Origin: CAYVUV01 sp964455095
Lineage (GTDB): Bacteria > Desulfobacterota > Binatia > HRBIN30 > CADEER01
NCBI GenBank assembly: GCA_964455095.1
Contig: CAYVUV010000222.1
Location: 1-64,000 of the forward strand
Reading direction: 5' to 3'
Length of the DNA stretch: 64,000 nucleotides
In this document: positions 1-8,646 of the stretch, piece after piece
Numbering within the stretch: position 1 is the first letter of the stretch
Layout of the letters: the number at the start of each line of letters is the position of its first letter
The notes under the pieces: generated by a model
What the model saw: only the letters and a program-made list of their open reading frames with translations
Told to the model about the DNA's origin: nothing
Databases searched by the model: none
Translations under genes and position numbers: made by a program

Positions 1-287
1 GGGATTTCAACCTCGACGGCCGCGTCACGATCGACGAGCTGGTTGCCGCGGTGGACAGCGCGTTGAAGGGGTGTCCGAGTCCCGAGCGCCAGGGCTGCCT
101 CGACTCGGGCGGAACGGTATCGACCGGCCTCTGCTGCGCGAACGCGCCCGAGTTCCCCGATACCTGCTCGATCGGGACGTGCGGGTGCTCGCCGGCGGCG
201 AGCCGCGAGGTGAGCCTGTGCGATTGCGCGGAAGGCGCGTGCTTCGACCGCGACGCGCGCGCTTGTATCGCGCGCGCCGTTCCGTAG
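1..287 (+). CDS. Secreted EF-hand/dockerin-like protein, C-terminal end (partial)
   Basis: The gene enters from the left edge. In the frame beginning at base 3 the translation opens with DFNLDGRVTIDELVAAVDSA, a calcium-loop pattern D-x-N-x-D-G-x-V-T-I-x-E-L like one half of a dockerin or EF-hand pair. About 70 residues rich in cysteine follow (CCANAPEFPDTCSIGTCGC and CDCAEGACF), ending at the TAG at 285-287. The many cysteines fit an exported, disulfide-bonded protein, but the signal peptide lies outside the window. Similar EF-hand loops recur in the gene at 25584-26432, so this may belong to the same class of secreted proteins. The function is unknown. Confidence 0.7.
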   Translation, partial: DFNLDGRVTIDELVAAVDSALKGCPSPERQGCLDSGGTVSTGLCCANAPEFPDTCSIGTCGCSPAASREVSLCDCAEGACFDRDARACIARAVP

Positions 288-295
288 CTACGCGG

Positions 296-1153
296 CTACT
301 CCTTGAACTTCCGTTCCGGCCACCAGGGGTAGAACTCCGGCAGGTCGCGCGTCGGCGACATGCTGAAGCTCGGCGGGCGCTTTTCGAGGAAGGCGCGCAC
401 GCCTTCGTGGGCGTCGGGGGAGCGGCCCATCCAGTAGATGCACTTCGAATCCACCTGGTGCGCTTCCATCGGGTGGGCGGCGCCGAGCATGCGCCACATC
501 AGGGCGCGGGTGAGCGTGACCGACATCGCCGAGGTGTTGTCGGCGATCTCGCGCGCCAGCCCGTACGCTGCGGGCAGCAGTTCCGCGGGAGGCAGCACGC
601 GGGTCACCAGGCCGCCGGCGAGGGCTTCGTCGGGGCCGAAGACGCGGCCGGTGTACGTCCACTCCAGGGCGCGGCTGATGCCGGCGATGCGCGGCAGGAA
701 GTAGCTGCTGCAGGCCTCCGGCACGATGCCGCGGCGGGCGAAGACGAAGCCGAACTTGGCGGCGCTCGACGCCAGGCGCACGTCCATCGGCAGGGTCATG
801 GTGATGCCGACGCCGACGGCCGGTCCGTTGATCGCGGCGATGAGCGGCTTCTTCATCTCGAACAGGCGCAGCGACACCAGGCCGCCGCCGTCGCGGTGAT
901 CGTCGAGACCTGCGCGCTCGTCGGTGTAGTCGAACGTGCCGCCACCGCCGCTCAGATCGGCCCCGGCGCAGAAGCCGCGCCCGGCGCCGGTGATGACCAC
1001 GGCGCGCACCTCGTCGTCGGCGTCGGCGCGGTCACAGGCGTCGAGCAGCTCGCGGCACATGCGCTCGGTAAAGGCGTTGAGCCGATCGGGCCGGTGCAAG
1101 GTGATGGTGAGCACGCGGTCGGCGACGGCGTACTGGATCTCTTCGTATGTCAT
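296..1153 (-). CDS. Enoyl-CoA hydratase/isomerase family protein (crotonase)
   Basis: This 285-residue protein has the crotonase fold signature. The first oxyanion-hole segment is GAGRGFCAGADLSGG near residues 56-70, and the second is INGPAVGVGITMTLPMDVRLAS near 107-128. A glutamate in GIVPEACSSYFLP (about 140-152) sits where family members carry an acid residue. Proteins of this family hydrate or isomerise enoyl-CoA thioesters, usually in fatty-acid or amino-acid breakdown in the cytoplasm. The exact substrate cannot be read from sequence. The ATG start is preceded by GGAGG at good spacing. It lies 24 bp downstream of rsmH on the same strand and may be read with it, although the functions are unrelated. 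The Trp-rich tail (FYPWWPERKFKE) is typical of a subgroup of bacterial crotonases. Confidence 0.9.
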   Translation of the reverse strand: MTYEEIQYAVADRVLTITLHRPDRLNAFTERMCRELLDACDRADADDEVRAVVITGAGRGFCAGADLSGGGGTFDYTDERAGLDDHRDGGGLVSLRLFEMKKPLIAAINGPAVGVGITMTLPMDVRLASSAAKFGFVFARRGIVPEACSSYFLPRIAGISRALEWTYTGRVFGPDEALAGGLVTRVLPPAELLPAAYGLAREIADNTSAMSVTLTRALMWRMLGAAHPMEAHQVDSKCIYWMGRSPDAHEGVRAFLEKRPPSFSMSPTRDLPEFYPWWPERKFKE

Positions 1154-1177
1154 GCGACCTCCGTTGAGTGGGTGAAA

Positions 1178-2091
1178 TCAGACGCGCTCGGCCGCGCGCA
1201 GCTTGGCGCTGCCGGCGCGCGGGTTGGCGGCGACTTCGGCTTCGCTCGGCAGGATCGGCCGTTTGGTCAGGATGCGCACGCGGCCGGCCTGCTTCTCGTC
1301 GCGCAGGAAGTGTTTGACCAGGCGGTCTTCGAGCGAGTGGAAGGAGATGACCACGAGGCGGCCGCCCGGTGCCAGCGCGGCGACGGCCTGCGGCAGCACG
1401 GCGGCGACGGCATCGAGCTCGCGGTTGGCCGCGATGCGCAGGGCTTGAAAGACGCGCGCCGCGTGGCGCGCGGCGCGCCAGCGAGTGTTGGCGGGCAGGG
1501 CGCGCTCGATGACCTCGAACAGCTGCCGCGTCGTCTCGATCGGCTGCTCGCGGCGGCGGGCGACCAGGCTGCGCGCGATGCGCGAGGCGAAGCGCTCTTC
1601 GCCGTAGTCGCGGAACAGGGCGGTGAGGTCGCCGGCGTCGCGCGTGGCGATGATGGCGGCCGCCGACTCGGCGTCGTCGTCGGTCGGGTCGAAGCGCATG
1701 TCGAGCGGCTCGTCGCGGGCGAAGCTGAAGCCGCGGCCGCTGGCGTCGAAATGAAACGAGCTCAAGCCGAGATCGAAGACGATGCCGTCGACCGGCGCGA
1801 AGGGGCGCGCGGCGAGGATCTCGCCCAGCGCGCGGAAGCTCGCGTTGACGAGCTGCAGGCGGCCCGCTGCGACCTCCGCGGCCATGCGGGCGCCGAGCGC
1901 GGCGAGCAGCGCGGGGTCGCGGTCGATGCCGAGCACGCGGCCGTCGGGCGCGCTGGCGGCCAGGATGGCGCGGCTGTGCCCGCCGCCGTTGATGGTGGCG
2001 TCGACATAGCGGCCAGCCGGCCGTGGGGCGAGATGCTCCAGCACCTCCTGGAGCAGGACAGGGGTGTGGCCGCTGGTGTCGTCGGGCTCCG

Positions 2092-2095
<4 letters not shown>
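1178..2095 (-). CDS. rsmH: 16S rRNA (cytosine-1402 N4)-methyltransferase RsmH
   Basis: RsmH (MraW) methylates N4 of C1402 in the 16S rRNA decoding site using S-adenosylmethionine. The 305-residue product has the usual length. Near the N-terminus it shows HTPVLLQEVLEHL and the SAM-binding segment DATINGGGHSRAIL, then GIDRDPALL and FDLGLSS. The family hallmark VISFHSLEDRLVKHFLR is near residues 242-258. Its ATG overlaps the glgA stop by four bases (ATGA), which implies translational coupling. In most bacteria rsmH lies between mraZ and ftsL in the division and cell-wall cluster; here it follows glycogen genes. A long open frame continues upstream on this strand, but that part is out-of-frame glgA and is not coding. 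Confidence 0.95.
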
Positions 2096-3585
<1,490 letters not shown>

Positions 3586-3611
3586 GACTGGTGGCCGGGA
3601 AGGGCGCGGGC

Positions 3612-4943
3612 TCAGTTGTGCTCGGGCGTGATGATGACCGACCCGGGCTCGTGCACGCGCGGCTGGATGCTGCCCGGCGGCGGCAGCACGACGCTCTGCT
3701 GCACCGGCCCCTGGCGCGGCACCACGGCGCCCTTGGAGATGACGACGACCCCGTCGGCGGTGACGTGGAAGCGCTTGGCGTCTTCGACGGGATCCTCGCC
3801 GATCACGGTGCCGTCCTCGACCGTGGCGTACTTGTCGCAGATCACCTTGGTCAGCCGCGCGCTGCGGCCGATGTTGCAGCCCTGCATGAGGATGCACTGG
3901 TCGATCTCGCAGAAGCTGTGCACGAAGACGTTGTTGAAGACCACCGAGTTGGTGACCTTGCCGCCCGAGATGATCGTGCCGTTGGCGACGATGCTGTCGA
4001 TGGCCATGCCGCGCCGACCCTCGGAGTCGAAGACGAATTTCACCGGCGGATACTGCAGCAGCGTCGAGCGGATCGGCCAGGCGAAGTTGTAGAGGTTCAG
4101 GTACGGCGAGACGCTGCGCAGGTCCATGTTGGCTTCGAAGAACGCGTCCACCGTCCCGACATCGCGCCAATAGCCCCGTTCGCGCTCGCCTTCGCCGGGC
4201 ACCGCGTTGTCGAGGAAGTTGTAGGCGTAGACCGGATGGCGGTCGATCATGCGCGGCAGGATGTCCTTGCCGAAGTCGTGCGACGAGGCCGGGTCCTGGT
4301 GATCCTCGCACAGCGCCGCCTCGAGCACGTCGGCGGCGAAGAGGTAGTTGCCCATCGACACCAGCGACTTGTCCGGCATGCCCGGAATCGGCTTCGGGTT
4401 GGCGGGCTTCTCCTCGAAGCCGACGATGCGCCACTCGGTGTCGACCTCGATGATGCCGAAGTGGCCGGCCGCCTGGCGCCGGTCGTAGGGCAGGGCGGCG
4501 ACGGTGCAGGCGGCGCCGCGTTCGCGGTGGAAGGCCAGCATCTGGCGGATGTCCATCTTGTAGATGTGGTCGCCGCCGAACACGGCGATGTCGCGCGGGT
4601 CCTCGTCGTGGACAACGCCGAGGTTCTGGTAGATGGCGTCGGCCGTGCCGACGTACCAGCCGAAGTCGCCCACCCCCTGCTGCGCCGGGATGGCGTCGAC
4701 GTAGTGCTCGGTCATCGAGCCGAAGTTGAAGCCGCGCGACAGATGGATGAGCAGCGAGTTGCTGCGGTATTGGGTCAGGACCTTGATGCGGAAGAAGCCG
4801 CTGTTGATGAAATTGCTGAGCGCGAAGTCGATGATGCGGTAGCGGCCGCCGAACGGCACCGCCGGTTTGGCGCGATCGCGGGTCAACGGATAGAGCCGCT
4901 CGCCCTTGCCGCCGGCCATGATCATGACGAGCGTGTCGATCAT
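3612..4943 (-). CDS. glgC: Glucose-1-phosphate adenylyltransferase (ADP-glucose pyrophosphorylase)
   Basis: GlgC makes ADP-glucose from glucose-1-phosphate and ATP and is the committed, usually regulated, step of glycogen synthesis. The 443-residue protein opens with the nucleotidyltransferase motif MAGGKGERLYPLTRDRAKP and PFGGRYRIIDFALSN. It continues with GTADAIYQN and the substrate-binding GFEEKPANPKP, and ends in a left-handed beta-helix domain (about 300-430) with isoleucine-patch spacing. The GlgC length is usual. The start has AGGGAG upstream. It is followed by glgA, forming the core of a glycogen operon without visible branching or debranching genes in this window. Confidence 0.95.
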   Translation of the reverse strand: MIDTLVMIMAGGKGERLYPLTRDRAKPAVPFGGRYRIIDFALSNFINSGFFRIKVLTQYRSNSLLIHLSRGFNFGSMTEHYVDAIPAQQGVGDFGWYVGTADAIYQNLGVVHDEDPRDIAVFGGDHIYKMDIRQMLAFHRERGAACTVAALPYDRRQAAGHFGIIEVDTEWRIVGFEEKPANPKPIPGMPDKSLVSMGNYLFAADVLEAALCEDHQDPASSHDFGKDILPRMIDRHPVYAYNFLDNAVPGEGERERGYWRDVGTVDAFFEANMDLRSVSPYLNLYNFAWPIRSTLLQYPPVKFVFDSEGRRGMAIDSIVANGTIISGGKVTNSVVFNNVFVHSFCEIDQCILMQGCNIGRSARLTKVICDKYATVEDGTVIGEDPVEDAKRFHVTADGVVVISKGAVVPRQGPVQQSVVLPPPGSIQPRVHEPGSVIITPEHN

Positions 4944-4995
4944 CGCCCTCGCTCCCTAGTCCGGTTGTCCCCCCTTGGGCACAGGGGCGCACTGC

Positions 4996-5367
4996 TCATG
5001 TATCGGCTGCGTCCCGATGCACCGTGTCCGGCGAGAACGCCGGCGCGCACACCGCGATGTACTCGGCGCCGTCGGCCTCCGGCGTGCTGTAGCGCACCGC
5101 CTCGCCGGGCAGGGCGATGACCGCCTGTCCGGCGCGGACATCGAACGTGCCGCCGTCGTGCTCGACGCGCAGCATGCCGCGCAGGACGATGGTGTACTCG
5201 TGAAAATCGGGCCGCTGCCGCGGCTCGGTCCAACCAGAGGGCGAGCGCATATGGGCAATACTCAACGCCGCCGTGCCGGAGTTGACCCGCCCGACGTACT
5301 CGTCGATGAGCTTGGGCTTGTTGCCGGCGGCCTCGATACGGGTCGGCGTGGGAATCAACGTGGGCAT
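4996..5367 (-). CDS. Small cupin-domain protein
   Basis: This 123-residue protein is a single cupin barrel. The two cupin motifs are recognisable: RPDFHEYTIVLRGMLRVEHDG (motif 1, about residues 49-69, with His and Glu of the metal site) and GQAVIALPGEAVRYSTPEADGAEYIAVC (motif 2, lacking the usual histidine). The start at MPTLIPTPTRIEA is chosen because GAGGAG precedes it at proper spacing; the open frame further upstream has no similarity to the cupin. Small cupins bind metals, sugars or amino-acid derivatives, and no substrate can be assigned. It lies 52 bp upstream of glgC on the same strand, so co-transcription is possible. Confidence 0.8.
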   Translation of the reverse strand: MPTLIPTPTRIEAAGNKPKLIDEYVGRVNSGTAALSIAHMRSPSGWTEPRQRPDFHEYTIVLRGMLRVEHDGGTFDVRAGQAVIALPGEAVRYSTPEADGAEYIAVCAPAFSPDTVHRDAADT

Positions 5368-5509
5368 GTGCGCTCCTCGCCCAGTCTTTCGCACTTCCGC
5401 CCCGCCTCTTTCAAGTCGGGGGCAATCGCCCTGGCACTGGTGCACCGGATCCCGTCGCGCTATTCGTGCCAGGGTACCATTGACGACGCAGAGAAAGAGA
5501 GGCCACGCG

Positions 5510-5647
5510 ATGAGCAAGATCAACGGAGACAAGTCACGCTTCAACCGCGACCGGCGCAAGAAGATCGCCCGCCGGCTGATCACGCGCGCGGCACGGGCGG
5601 GATGGGACACGAAAGGCGCCACGACGGCGCCTGCTGCAGAGAACTGA
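5510..5647 (+). CDS. Very small basic conserved-type protein
   Basis: The 45-residue product begins MSKINGDKSRFNRDRRKKIA and is strongly basic (about 13 Arg or Lys) in the first two thirds, ending in a neutral Ala/Thr tail. The ATG is preceded by a purine-rich Shine-Dalgarno stretch (AGAAAGAGAGG). Short proteins starting MSKINGDK/R-F are, from memory, encountered in several phyla and are of unknown function. The composition suggests nucleic-acid or ribosome contact, which is an inference. It is transcribed divergently from the cupin gene. No other domain is visible. Confidence 0.55.
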   Translation: MSKINGDKSRFNRDRRKKIARRLITRAARAGWDTKGATTAPAAEN

Positions 5648-5743
5648 TTCCGAACAGCGACTCGCACGAAGGCGCGAAACCGCGAAGGCGAACCGAGGCT
5701 CACCGTCGCGTCTTCGCGCCTTCGCGCGAGCTCTCTGATAAAC
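5648..5743. repeat. Short intergenic inverted repeat of GAAGGCGCGAA-type words
   Basis: Between the small basic gene and the next gene lie a GAAGGCGCGAAACCGCGAAGG block (about 5669-5690) and, about 20 bases on, its near reverse complement CGTCTTCGCGCCTTCGCG (about 5709-5726). Transcribed either way, this would form an imperfect stem. It may act as a shared terminator for the convergent genes or be a dispersed intergenic repeat. No T-tract follows. Confidence 0.4.
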
Positions 5744-6166
5744 CTACGCCACGCGGCGTTCGCGTTCCACGCTGCGCACGCGGTGGCGGCCGCGGCCGGC
5801 CTGGATGCGCCGCCGGCGCGCGTACGGCCGGCGCTCGGCGAGCCGGCGGGCGACGGCGCGTCGCACGCTGCTCGGTTCGAGGGCCAGCACATCGCAAATG
5901 GTGCCGAAGGAGAACGGCCCCGAGCGATCGTCGCTCTCGATCCAGTGCCTGGCCTCGATCGCCAATTGCCGGGCCGCCGTGGATGGATCGCCGCTGGTGT
6001 TGACCAGTGTGGCGACCGCTTCTTCCAACACCGCGACCATCAGCCGCTTTTCCGGCTCGGTGCGCGGGTCACTGCCGTCGGCCCAGTACTGGGCCGGGAG
6101 CACGATGTCGTTGGCTAACGCTTCGTGCGGTCCATCTTCGAAGAGACGCCTGACGTTTGACTCCAT
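5744..6166 (-). CDS. Conserved hypothetical protein with SDDxxxPFSF motif
   Basis: The 140-residue protein has no catalytic signature. A central helical block (PEKRLMVAVLEEAVATLV, about 38-55) is followed by EARHWIESDDRSGPFSFGTI and CDVLALEPSSVRRAVARRL, which resembles a helix-turn-helix-like end. The arrangement of a LMxAVLEEAV helix, a W-SDD-PFSF segment and LxLxPxxVRRxL recurs in hypothetical proteins of delta-proteobacterial-type genomes (from memory) and may bind nucleic acid. The C-terminal 25 residues are very Arg-rich. The ATG has only a weak upstream AAGG. The region upstream (6167-6432) is C-rich on the coding strand and holds an 8-bp stem at 6262-6287. Confidence 0.65.
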   Translation of the reverse strand: MESNVRRLFEDGPHEALANDIVLPAQYWADGSDPRTEPEKRLMVAVLEEAVATLVNTSGDPSTAARQLAIEARHWIESDDRSGPFSFGTICDVLALEPSSVRRAVARRLAERRPYARRRRIQAGRGRHRVRSVERERRVA

Positions 6167-6261
6167 AACTGTCCGACCTTTCCCCCCCGGTTACGCTTCG
6201 AAGGATGGAAAGGTTGCGAAGAAAATTGCATTCCTCGTGCAGGGTCAGTCAGAAAGGGGGG

Positions 6262-6287
6262 CCGGAGGGACCAGGTGGCCCCTCCGG
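6262..6287. other. Hairpin CCGGAGGG/CCCTCCGG in the sixA-hypothetical gap
   Basis: A perfect 8-bp stem with a 10-base loop lies between the end of sixA and the start of the hypothetical gene on the minus strand. There is no T-run, so it is a weak candidate for a terminator of sixA or for structure in the leader of the gene at 5744-6166. The surrounding 266 bases contain no convincing gene. Confidence 0.35.
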
Positions 6288-6432
6288 CAGGAGAGGTGGG
6301 GGGAGGGGGCTGAGTCCTCCGTGGGCTCTCCCTTGTACGCCCGAGAACCCCTACTTTCGCTAGGTTACGGGCGCATGACAGCGCCGTGAAGTGCCGGTGA
6401 TTTGCTGCCCGAGCCCGGGGCAAGCCGCGGGG

Positions 6433-6948
6433 TCAGCGCCGCCGGCGCCCGATGGCGCGCAGCTGGATCGGGGTCAGAAACCACTCCAGGGTGCCGGGCG
6501 CACAGGGCGGCAGGGCGCTGACGGTGATGGCGGCAGCGCCGGCCTTCTTGAACGGCAAGGGGAGGGCGTGCTCGGAGCCGGTCAGCAGATAGGAGGCCAG
6601 CTCGCCGAGGTCGGGCTGGTGGCCGACCAGCACGATCTGGCCGGCGCCACGGTGCGCGCGCAGGCCCCTCGCGACCATGCCGGGCGGATTGCCGGGCGCC
6701 AGCGGCGCAAAAATCTCGACCGCCGTGTCGGGAGCGAGCACCTCGGCGACGATGCGCGCGGTCTCCTCGGCGCGGCGCAGCGGGCTGGTCAGCACCACCG
6801 CGGGCGCGATCCGCATGCGCCGCAGGCCGCGTGCCACGGCGCGCGTCTTGCGCGTGCCGCCGGCGGTCAGCGCGCGGGCGTCGTCGCTGCCGTCGGGCGC
6901 CGCGTCCTCGGCAATGCCGTGTCTGAGCAAATAGATCGTACAAGCCAT
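6433..6948 (-). CDS. sixA: Phosphohistidine phosphatase SixA-type histidine phosphatase
   Basis: The 171-residue protein belongs to the histidine phosphatase (RHG) superfamily. The nucleophile motif LLRHGIAED places the catalytic histidine at about residue 10. The partner arginine is in LTSPLRRAEETA (about 54-65), and the second histidine is in VLVGHQPDLGELASYLL (about 106-122). The short length and GHQPDLG motif are characteristic of SixA, which removes phosphate from phosphohistidine in phosphotransfer proteins. The gene lies 48 bp downstream of a CYTH-CHAD protein and ppx on the same strand, so it probably belongs to a polyphosphate-related transcription unit. Confidence 0.9.
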   Translation of the reverse strand: MACTIYLLRHGIAEDAAPDGSDDARALTAGGTRKTRAVARGLRRMRIAPAVVLTSPLRRAEETARIVAEVLAPDTAVEIFAPLAPGNPPGMVARGLRAHRGAGQIVLVGHQPDLGELASYLLTGSEHALPLPFKKAGAAAITVSALPPCAPGTLEWFLTPIQLRAIGRRRR

Positions 6949-6996
6949 CGCGACTGCTACTTTGTATAGCCGGCCCGCGCCGGCTAGACCACCCCA

Positions 6997-8625
6997 TCAA
7001 TCGCGCTGAGCGGAGGCGTCGAGTCGCTCGAGCACGGCGCGAAACTCGCGCTGATTGCGCTTGGCCGAGAATCTCCGCCACGCCTGCTTGAACTCGGCGC
7101 GCGCGGCCGCGCCGCGGCGCAGCGCCGCCTGGGCCACCTCCTGCAGCGCCAGCGCGGTCGACGGGGCGAGCTGCGCGCCGGCGCCGTCGAGGTAGCGGCA
7201 GACGAAATCCGCCGCCACGACCGTGTCGTTGCAGATCCCGAGCAGGTCCTGCAATCGCACCAGCTGTTTGGTCAGGTGGCGGCCCGGCTTGCCGGTGACG
7301 TCGTGCAGAAACTCGAGCAGGTAGCGCAGGCGCTTGGCGCGGATGCGCAGCGCATGCAGATCCTCCGGCGCCGGGGTGGCGCTGACGCGGCCGCCGCGTT
7401 TGAGCATGCGGTGAAAGGCACGGTCCACGGCGGTAGCGCCAAGCGTGCCGATCGGTTGCTGTGCCGTGCGGCTGCGCGAGCGCGGCCGACCGAGCGCGAC
7501 GCGCTCGAGCTGCGCGAGCAGGTGGAAATAGCGCGGCGAGTCGAGCGCGGCGAGCACGGCGGCGCGCTGGGTGCGGCGCGTCGATGCGAGGTGAGCGTGA
7601 AACGGCTCGAGCGCGTCGCGGTAGGCGGCGGGCAGGGCGGTCGAGTGTTCCGCCAGATGGGCGAGTTGGACGTCGAGGTCGCGCACGGCGCCGAGCGTGT
7701 GGCCGAGCCAGCGCAGCTCGCGCTCCAGACGCGCCTGAACGCGATCGGACAGCCCGGTCTCGAGCGTATGCATGGCGGCGCGCAGACGGCGGGTTGCGAC
7801 GCGCATGTCGTGCAGCGCCTCGGGGTTCTCCCCGAGACGGGTCCCCGGATCGCAGGCGCGCAGGCGCGCGAGATGGGCGCCGGCGATCTTGCGCGCGGCG
7901 ACGGCGACGCTGTCGCTGCCGCGCACGCGCTGCAGGGCGATCGGCACGGGGCGGCGGGCGCCGCGCACGGCCCGCAGCCCGCGTCCGAGCTTGGTGTCCT
8001 CCGACGCGGTCAGCGCCGCGTGTTTCTGCAGCAGCGCGGTGAGCGCCGCGATGTCGTCGGTGGTGCCCTGGCGCAGCTCGATCTCGACCTCGCAATCGCT
8101 GGCCGCCGCCGTGCCGTCGGGGCGGCGGAACGTGACCTGGTCGAGCGCGATCTCGGCGAGGGCGGGTCCGGCCTCGAGATGGGCGGGAGCGACGACGTCG
8201 AAGCGGCGGCGGCGAATGTCGGTGGCGAGAATCGGCGCCAGCGGGCGCCCCATGACCAGCGCCGTCAGGTGCATGCGCAGTGGCCCGTCGGGCAGGGTGA
8301 ACGGATGCGCCGGCCGCCGCGGCAACGGCACGGTCAGCTCCGGCCGCGCGTGCAGCGCGCCTTCGACGTCGCCCTGCCACTTCGCCGTCGCTTCCCAGCG
8401 CCGGCCGTCGCGGCGCAGGCGCAGCGCGGCGCCGTGCCGCGTCAGGTCGAAGTCGGCGGTGTCGAAGTACACCGTGTGCAGGCGCTGCAGGGCCAGCGGC
8501 CGCAGGGCGTAGGGACCCAGCGCGCGCAGGCGGCCGAGCGCCCGCAGGTCGGCTTCGGTGGCGAGGAGCTTGGCCTCGACCTCCGACGGAACGGCGCCCG
8601 CGGTCGGGCTGGGATCAGTTGAAAT
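6997..8625 (-). CDS. CYTH-CHAD domain protein (inorganic triphosphatase/polyphosphate-binding)
   Basis: The N-terminal CYTH domain (residues 1-210 of the extended product) contains EVEAKLLA, matching the ExExK signature, then YFDTADFDL and LRLRR. The C-terminal CHAD domain (about 250-540) is helical with conserved basic and histidine residues (ALHDMRVATRRLRAAM and DLHALRIRAKRLRYLLEF). CYTH enzymes hydrolyse triphosphates, and CHAD modules bind polyphosphate. The first conventional start is GTG at 8472, but it would remove EVEAKLL. The same frame is open to the ppx stop and offers no ATG, GTG or TTG. A strong GGAGGAGG lies just before an ATT codon at 8623-8625, giving a 542-residue product, so ATT initiation is proposed. 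If that is wrong, use 8472. Confidence 0.8.
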   Translation of the reverse strand: MSTDPSPTAGAVPSEVEAKLLATEADLRALGRLRALGPYALRPLALQRLHTVYFDTADFDLTRHGAALRLRRDGRRWEATAKWQGDVEGALHARPELTVPLPRRPAHPFTLPDGPLRMHLTALVMGRPLAPILATDIRRRRFDVVAPAHLEAGPALAEIALDQVTFRRPDGTAAASDCEVEIELRQGTTDDIAALTALLQKHAALTASEDTKLGRGLRAVRGARRPVPIALQRVRGSDSVAVAARKIAGAHLARLRACDPGTRLGENPEALHDMRVATRRLRAAMHTLETGLSDRVQARLERELRWLGHTLGAVRDLDVQLAHLAEHSTALPAAYRDALEPFHAHLASTRRTQRAAVLAALDSPRYFHLLAQLERVALGRPRSRSRTAQQPIGTLGATAVDRAFHRMLKRGGRVSATPAPEDLHALRIRAKRLRYLLEFLHDVTGKPGRHLTKQLVRLQDLLGICNDTVVAADFVCRYLDGAGAQLAPSTALALQEVAQAALRRGAAARAEFKQAWRRFSAKRNQREFRAVLERLDASAQRD

Positions 8626-8646
8626 CGGTCCTCCTCCGGCGCCCGA

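Noticed and set aside
6167..6432. C-rich region between sixA and the hypothetical gene considered as a structured RNA
   Set aside because: Only a single 8-bp stem is clear, and there is no match to a known class or to the leader at 12385-12540 beyond base composition.
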